Source: Lichenicola sp965198655 (GTDB lineage Bacteria; Pseudomonadota; Alphaproteobacteria; Acetobacterales; Acetobacteraceae). From it: a stretch of DNA of 64,000 nucleotides. The position numbers and the translations under genes are program-made. The DNA lies in assembly GCA_965198655.1 (NCBI GenBank), contig OZ240668.1:1426001-1490000 (forward strand). The letters are read 5' to 3'. This document shows, in pieces, positions 60,938 to 64,000 of this stretch. Below the pieces are notes generated by a model. It worked only from the letters and a program-made list of their open reading frames with translations. It had not been told where the DNA came from and did not search any database. Numbering within the stretch: the stretch's first letter is position 1; each line of letters starts with the position of its first letter.

Positions 60938-61099
60938 TCAGCCCGCGCGCTTGAGGATGCCGAACACGGCGCAGAACACGGCGCAGCACAGGTAGACCAG
61001 CATCATCCGGAACCCGAGCCGGTGCACTAGATGCGGCATGGCGAACCCGAGCAGACCCGAGATGGCCGCGAAGGCGGTGAAGACGCCGGTCATGTACAT
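60938..61099 (-). CDS. Small two-helix membrane protein
   Basis: A 53-residue protein with two hydrophobic helices (VFTAFAAISGLLGFAMPHLV and MMLVYLCCAVFCAVFGIL) separated by HRLGFR and ending in KRAG. The codon and hydrophobic pattern favour a real gene. ATG 61099 is preceded by GGAG (minus strand, about 8 nt). It converges on ecsC and lies 28 bp downstream of the 2-hydroxyacid dehydrogenase in the same direction. No function can be given. Confidence 0.65.
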   Translation of the reverse strand: MYMTGVFTAFAAISGLLGFAMPHLVHRLGFRMMLVYLCCAVFCAVFGILKRAG

Positions 61100-61127
61100 G
61101 GGCGGCTCCTGCTTGGGCGCGCGGTGC

Positions 61128-62105
61128 TCACGCCACCGGGTCGACCGGCGGCAGGCCGGCGCAGAACGCGGCGACGTTGTCCAACGCGCGCATCCCCATC
61201 GCGGTGCGCGTCTCGATCGTGGCGCTGCCCATGTGCGGGGTGGCGAAGATGCGCGGGTGGTCGCGGAAGCGCCGGTCGATGGCCGGCTCGTTGCGGAACA
61301 CGTCCAGCCCCGCCGCCGACAGCCGCCCGTCGTCGAGGGTCGCGAACAGCGCCTCCTCGTCCAGCAGGGTGCCGCGCGCCGCGTTCACCAGCACCGCCCC
61401 CTGGGGCAGCAGCCCCAGCTCGCGCGCGCCGATCAGGTTGGCAGTGGCCGGGCCGCCCGGCAGGTGCAGCGTCAGCACCTGGCAGCGAGGCAGCATCGCG
61501 TCGAGGTCGGCCACGAAGGCGGCATCCTCCTCCAGCTCCGGCGGCAGCCGGGTGCGGTTGCAGTACAGCACCGTCATGCCGAAGCCGCGTGCGCGCCTGG
61601 CCACGGCGCGGCCGATCCGCCCCATGCCGACGATGCCGAGCGTCTTGCCGCTGACCCGAATGCCGAGTAGCTCGGTCATGCGTAGCGGCCGGTTCCATCC
61701 CGCCCGGATCACCGCGCCGTATTCCGCGGCACGCCGGCAGGCGCCCAGGATTAGCAGCAGGGTCAGGTCGGCGTTGCAGTCGGTCAGCACGTCCGGCGTG
61801 TTGGTCAGCGCGATGTCCCGGGCGCGCAGCGCGGAACGGTCGACGTGGTCGAAGCCCACGCTGACGGTGGCGACCAGCCGCACGCTGTCCGGCAACGCCC
61901 GGATCAGCGCCGCGTCGACCGGCGTGCTGCTGGACACCAGCAGCGCGTCCGGCCGGTGCCGCCGTGCCGCCTCCGCCAGCTCCGCCGGACTGAGCCGTGC
62001 CGCCGGCAGCGGCGGCGCGTCGAACTCCGCCGCGATCCGCTCCGCCACCGCCGGCGGCATGTCCTGGGCGCTGACGAGGCATGGTCTTGGGCGCTCGGGA
62101 TCCAT
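61128..62105 (-). CDS. D-isomer-specific 2-hydroxyacid dehydrogenase (glyoxylate/hydroxypyruvate reductase type)
   Basis: A 325-residue dehydrogenase. The Rossmann motif is TLGIVGMGRIGRAVARRARGFG, and the catalytic residues are Arg in VNAARGTLLDEEAL, Glu in FRNEP and His in TPHMGSAT. VSVGFDHVDRSALRARDIALTNTPDVLT is also typical of glycerate dehydrogenase/GRHPR types. It likely reduces glyoxylate or hydroxypyruvate with NAD(P)H. ATG 62105 starts the protein. It diverges from aat with 76 bp between. Confidence 0.89.
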   Translation of the reverse strand: MDPERPRPCLVSAQDMPPAVAERIAAEFDAPPLPAARLSPAELAEAARRHRPDALLVSSSTPVDAALIRALPDSVRLVATVSVGFDHVDRSALRARDIALTNTPDVLTDCNADLTLLLILGACRRAAEYGAVIRAGWNRPLRMTELLGIRVSGKTLGIVGMGRIGRAVARRARGFGMTVLYCNRTRLPPELEEDAAFVADLDAMLPRCQVLTLHLPGGPATANLIGARELGLLPQGAVLVNAARGTLLDEEALFATLDDGRLSAAGLDVFRNEPAIDRRFRDHPRIFATPHMGSATIETRTAMGMRALDNVAAFCAGLPPVDPVA

Positions 62106-62181
62106 CGCCGCCTACTTGGGGCCGGCAGCCTCGGGCGATAAGGCCTTCTCCATCGCCGCGGCTGTCGCCATCATCCGAGCC

Positions 62182-62841
62182 ATGCCGCGTCCTGCGCCCT
62201 CCCTGACCGCGGAGCTGCTGCTCCAGGCCTATCGCTTTGGGCTGTTCCCGATGGCGGAGCGTCGCGACTCCGCCGAGCTGTACTGGCTCGACCCGGAGCA
62301 GCGCGGCGTGCTGCCGCTCGACCGCTTCCACCTGCCGAAGCGGCTGCGCCGCACCGTGCTGTCCGGCACCTACGCGGTGACGTCGGACCGGGCGTTCGCC
62401 GAAGTGATCGCCGGTTGCGCGGAGTCCGGCTCCGGGCGCGAGGAAACCTGGATCAACGAGGAGATCGTCCGGCTGTTCACCGCGCTGCACCGTGCCGGCC
62501 ACGGCCACAGCGTCGAGTGCTGGACCGGGAACGCCCTGGTCGGCGGGCTGTACGGCGTCGCCCTGGGCGGCGCCTTCTTCGGCGAGAGCATGTTCAGCCG
62601 GGCGCGCGACGCGTCCAAGGTGGCGCTGGTGCATCTGGTGGCGCGGCTCCGGCTCGGCGGCTACACCCTGCTGGATACGCAGTTCACCACCGCCCACCTG
62701 CAGCAGTTCGGCGCGCACGAGATCCCGCGCGCGCGTTACCGGCGCGTGCTGGCCGAGGCGGTGGCGGTGCGCGCGACCTGGATCGCCGAGCCGGAGCCGG
62801 ACGCGCTGCTCGGCGTTGTGGACGCCATGGGCCGGACGTGA
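62182..62841 (+). CDS. aat: Leucyl/phenylalanyl-tRNA--protein transferase
   Basis: A 219-residue Aat: LLLQAYRFGLFPMAERRDSAELYWLDPEQRGVLPL in pieces, then WINEEIVRLFTALHRAGHGHSVECW, GGLYGVALGGAFFGESMFS and LLDTQFTTAHLQQFGA. It adds Leu or Phe to N-terminal Lys/Arg for N-end-rule degradation by ClpAP. I take ATG 62182, which leaves the usual short N-terminus. Length is normal. Confidence 0.94.
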   Translation: MPRPAPSLTAELLLQAYRFGLFPMAERRDSAELYWLDPEQRGVLPLDRFHLPKRLRRTVLSGTYAVTSDRAFAEVIAGCAESGSGREETWINEEIVRLFTALHRAGHGHSVECWTGNALVGGLYGVALGGAFFGESMFSRARDASKVALVHLVARLRLGGYTLLDTQFTTAHLQQFGAHEIPRARYRRVLAEAVAVRATWIAEPEPDALLGVVDAMGRT

Positions 62842-62875
62842 TCCCGGCCGAAGCTTTGCCAAGGAGTTCGATCCC

Positions 62876-63589
62876 ATGCGTGCAACCAGCCTGATGCCGG
62901 CGCTGCTTCTGGCAGTGGCCGCGACCAGCCCCGCCGGGGCCGCGCAGGCAGCCACCGACGGGCCGCCGCTGATGCCGACCAGGGACGTCACGGCGGTCTA
63001 CCTGGTGACGCCGGAAGGAGCACCCCAGGCGCAGTCGGTGCGTGTGTACTTCCGCGGCGGCGGCAGCGAGATGCGCATCGACGGGCCGCCCGGCCCGGAC
63101 GGCTCGGCCAGCGGCGACATGGTGCTGGACCGGCCGAACCGCCTGATCACCGTGGTGCTGAACCCGGCCCACAGCTACATGCAGATCCCCGAGCGCGAGG
63201 AGGTGCAGTCGCCGTTCGTGCTCGATTCGACGATGCGGTTCACGCGCACCGGAACCGGCAGCGTCGCCGGCCTGTCCTGCGTGACCTATTCGATCGTCAC
63301 GCCCAAGGGCAGCTCCACCGCCTGCGTCACCGAGGACGGCGTGGTGCTGAGTGCCGCCGGCGTGGACGGGCAGGGCGCGCGTGGCCGCCTGGTGGCGCAG
63401 ACGGTGCAGTACGCGCCGCTGCCGCAATCGATGTTCCTGCCACCGCCCGGGTTCCAGCGCACCGCCCATCCCGAGGCGGCGGCAGCCGGTGCCCCGGGCA
63501 CCGCTCCGAACGGCGGTCCCGCGGGCCCGGGCGGTGCGTCGGGAAGTCTCCAGCCGGGCCTCCAGCCCGGCGCGCCGGTCGGCCAGTGA
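62876..63589 (+). CDS. Secreted DUF4412-like protein
   Basis: A 237-residue exported protein. The signal peptide (about residues 1-26, ending GAAQA) is followed by a beta-rich domain: PTRDVTAVYLVTPEG, VRVYFRGGGSEMRIDGPP, MVLDRPNRLITVVLNPAHSYMQIP, and GLSCVTYSIVTPKGSSTACVTEDGVVLSA. The last 40 residues are Pro/Gly/Ala-rich and probably disordered. The fold suggests a LolA-like or DUF4412 sheet, which I cannot confirm. AAGGAG lies 9 nt upstream of ATG 62876. A paralog starts in overlap at its stop. Confidence 0.78.
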   Translation: MRATSLMPALLLAVAATSPAGAAQAATDGPPLMPTRDVTAVYLVTPEGAPQAQSVRVYFRGGGSEMRIDGPPGPDGSASGDMVLDRPNRLITVVLNPAHSYMQIPEREEVQSPFVLDSTMRFTRTGTGSVAGLSCVTYSIVTPKGSSTACVTEDGVVLSAAGVDGQGARGRLVAQTVQYAPLPQSMFLPPPGFQRTAHPEAAAAGAPGTAPNGGPAGPGGASGSLQPGLQPGAPVGQ

Positions 63590-64000
63590 CCCGGCACCGG
63601 CGCGCCGCCTGCGCGATCCTGCTAGTGACGCCCGCCTTTGCCGCGTCGGCCGAGGGAATAGTCCCGACTCCCGACCGCCCGCTGGTGGTGCCGCAGCACG
63701 ACGTCGACGTGTCCTACGCCGTGACCGCGCCTGCCCCCTCGGGCAGGACGACCCCGCTGGTCCAGCGCATGCGCTTCTCCGCGTCGAGCGAACAACAACG
63801 GATCGATCCGCCCGGCAACGGGACCTACATGATCACCGAGTACAACGCCGGCCGGATGATCGTGGTGCAGCCGGCGCAGCACCTGGCCACCATCCTGCCG
63901 GCCCCCGGCGGTCCGATCGCCCTGCACGGCCCGCCCAAGGCCGGCGACTACCGCCGGCTCGAGCCGACGGTGGTCGCCGGCACGTCCTGCACCGACTGGG
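63586..64000 (+). CDS. Secreted paralog of the preceding protein, 3' end beyond the window
   Basis: The GTG at 63586 overlaps the preceding TGA (GTGA). The first 138 residues are visible: a short signal peptide (AACAILLVTPAFAASA), then PLVVPQHDVDVSYAVTAPA, RMRFSASSEQQRIDPPGNG, AGRMIVVQPAQHLATILP and TVVAGTSCTDW. These align block for block with the preceding protein (DVTAVYLVTPEG, RIDGPPGPDG, RLITVVLNPAHSYMQIP, GLSCVTY), so the two are tandem duplicates. The gene is cut by the window end. Confidence 0.78.
   Translation, partial: MTRHRRAACAILLVTPAFAASAEGIVPTPDRPLVVPQHDVDVSYAVTAPAPSGRTTPLVQRMRFSASSEQQRIDPPGNGTYMITEYNAGRMIVVQPAQHLATILPAPGGPIALHGPPKAGDYRRLEPTVVAGTSCTDW

Overview
The window is very GC-rich and densely coded. 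It reads as chromosome of an alphaproteobacterium, most likely Acetobacteraceae/Rhodospirillales. Pointers are the order SRP RNA-dnaX-ybaB-recR, a TIGR02300 'FYDLN acid' protein beside aroA-cmk-rpsA, a system I cytochrome c maturation cluster, and several oxidative (non-phosphorylating) sugar pathways. The lineage is inferred from gene content and composition only.

Layout. (1) 1-8.3 kb is a polyol/sugar locus. A minus-strand operon (PfkB kinase, SDR, KbaZ/GatZ-type aldolase subunit cut by the window edge) diverges from an AraC regulator, a three-gene sugar-type ABC importer, ribitol dehydrogenase (rbtD) and another SDR. (2) 8.3-10.5 kb is accessory. A decayed second copy of part of the kinase gene and its upstream region abuts an unrecognised membrane-associated protein and a four-helix membrane protein in an overlapping pair. 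This is the least explained stretch. (3) 10.5-16.8 kb is core: nudC, SRP RNA, dnaX-ybaB-recR, a pteridine-reductase-like SDR with folB, and a Mn-catalase-like protein. (4) 16.9-23.4 kb is oxidative sugar catabolism: AraD1-family protein, ketoglutarate-semialdehyde dehydrogenase, GntR regulator, dgoK, dgoA, a sugar dehydrogenase and a small cupin. (5) 23.4-26 kb holds an SDR, a DUF429-like gene broken by an amber codon, and a lipoprotein. (6) 26.2-30.3 kb is a likely sulfur/sulfonate locus: YeiH exporter, small Cys protein, and SsuA/C/B-like ABC importer. (7) 30.5-33.5 kb has a sugar-acid dehydratase and galM, which complement region 4. (8) 33.6-37.0 kb has a flavin disulfide oxidoreductase and small stress-type proteins. 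(9) 37.2-41.2 kb is aroA-cmk-rpsA with a clear terminator. (10) 41.2-45.1 kb has a TetR/SDR divergent pair with a good operator, an SGNH esterase and two membrane proteins. (11) 45.2-52.5 kb is pbpC and an alpha-2-macroglobulin, a periplasmic defence/cell-wall pair, separated by a structured inverted-repeat element. (12) 52.6-58.1 kb is sdhAF4-like plus ccmI-H-G-F-E-D-C. (13) 58.3-64 kb has YciI-like, EVE, a secreted protein divergent from an XRE regulator, EcsC, a 2-hydroxyacid dehydrogenase, aat, and two tandem secreted paralogs, the second cut by the window end.

Regions 4 and 7 together could supply galactose/arabinose 1-dehydrogenase, aldonate dehydratase, KDGal kinase and KDPGal aldolase (De Ley-Doudoroff), plus the KDA dehydratase and semialdehyde dehydrogenase of an arabinose Weimberg route. 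No lactonase was seen. Three intergenic repeat types are visible: a hairpin-rich element at 45.05 kb with a related one at 54.5 kb, a 174-nt inverted-repeat element at 47.2 kb, and a 59-nt palindrome at 42.9 kb. No tRNA, CRISPR, complete insertion sequence or prophage gene was recognised.
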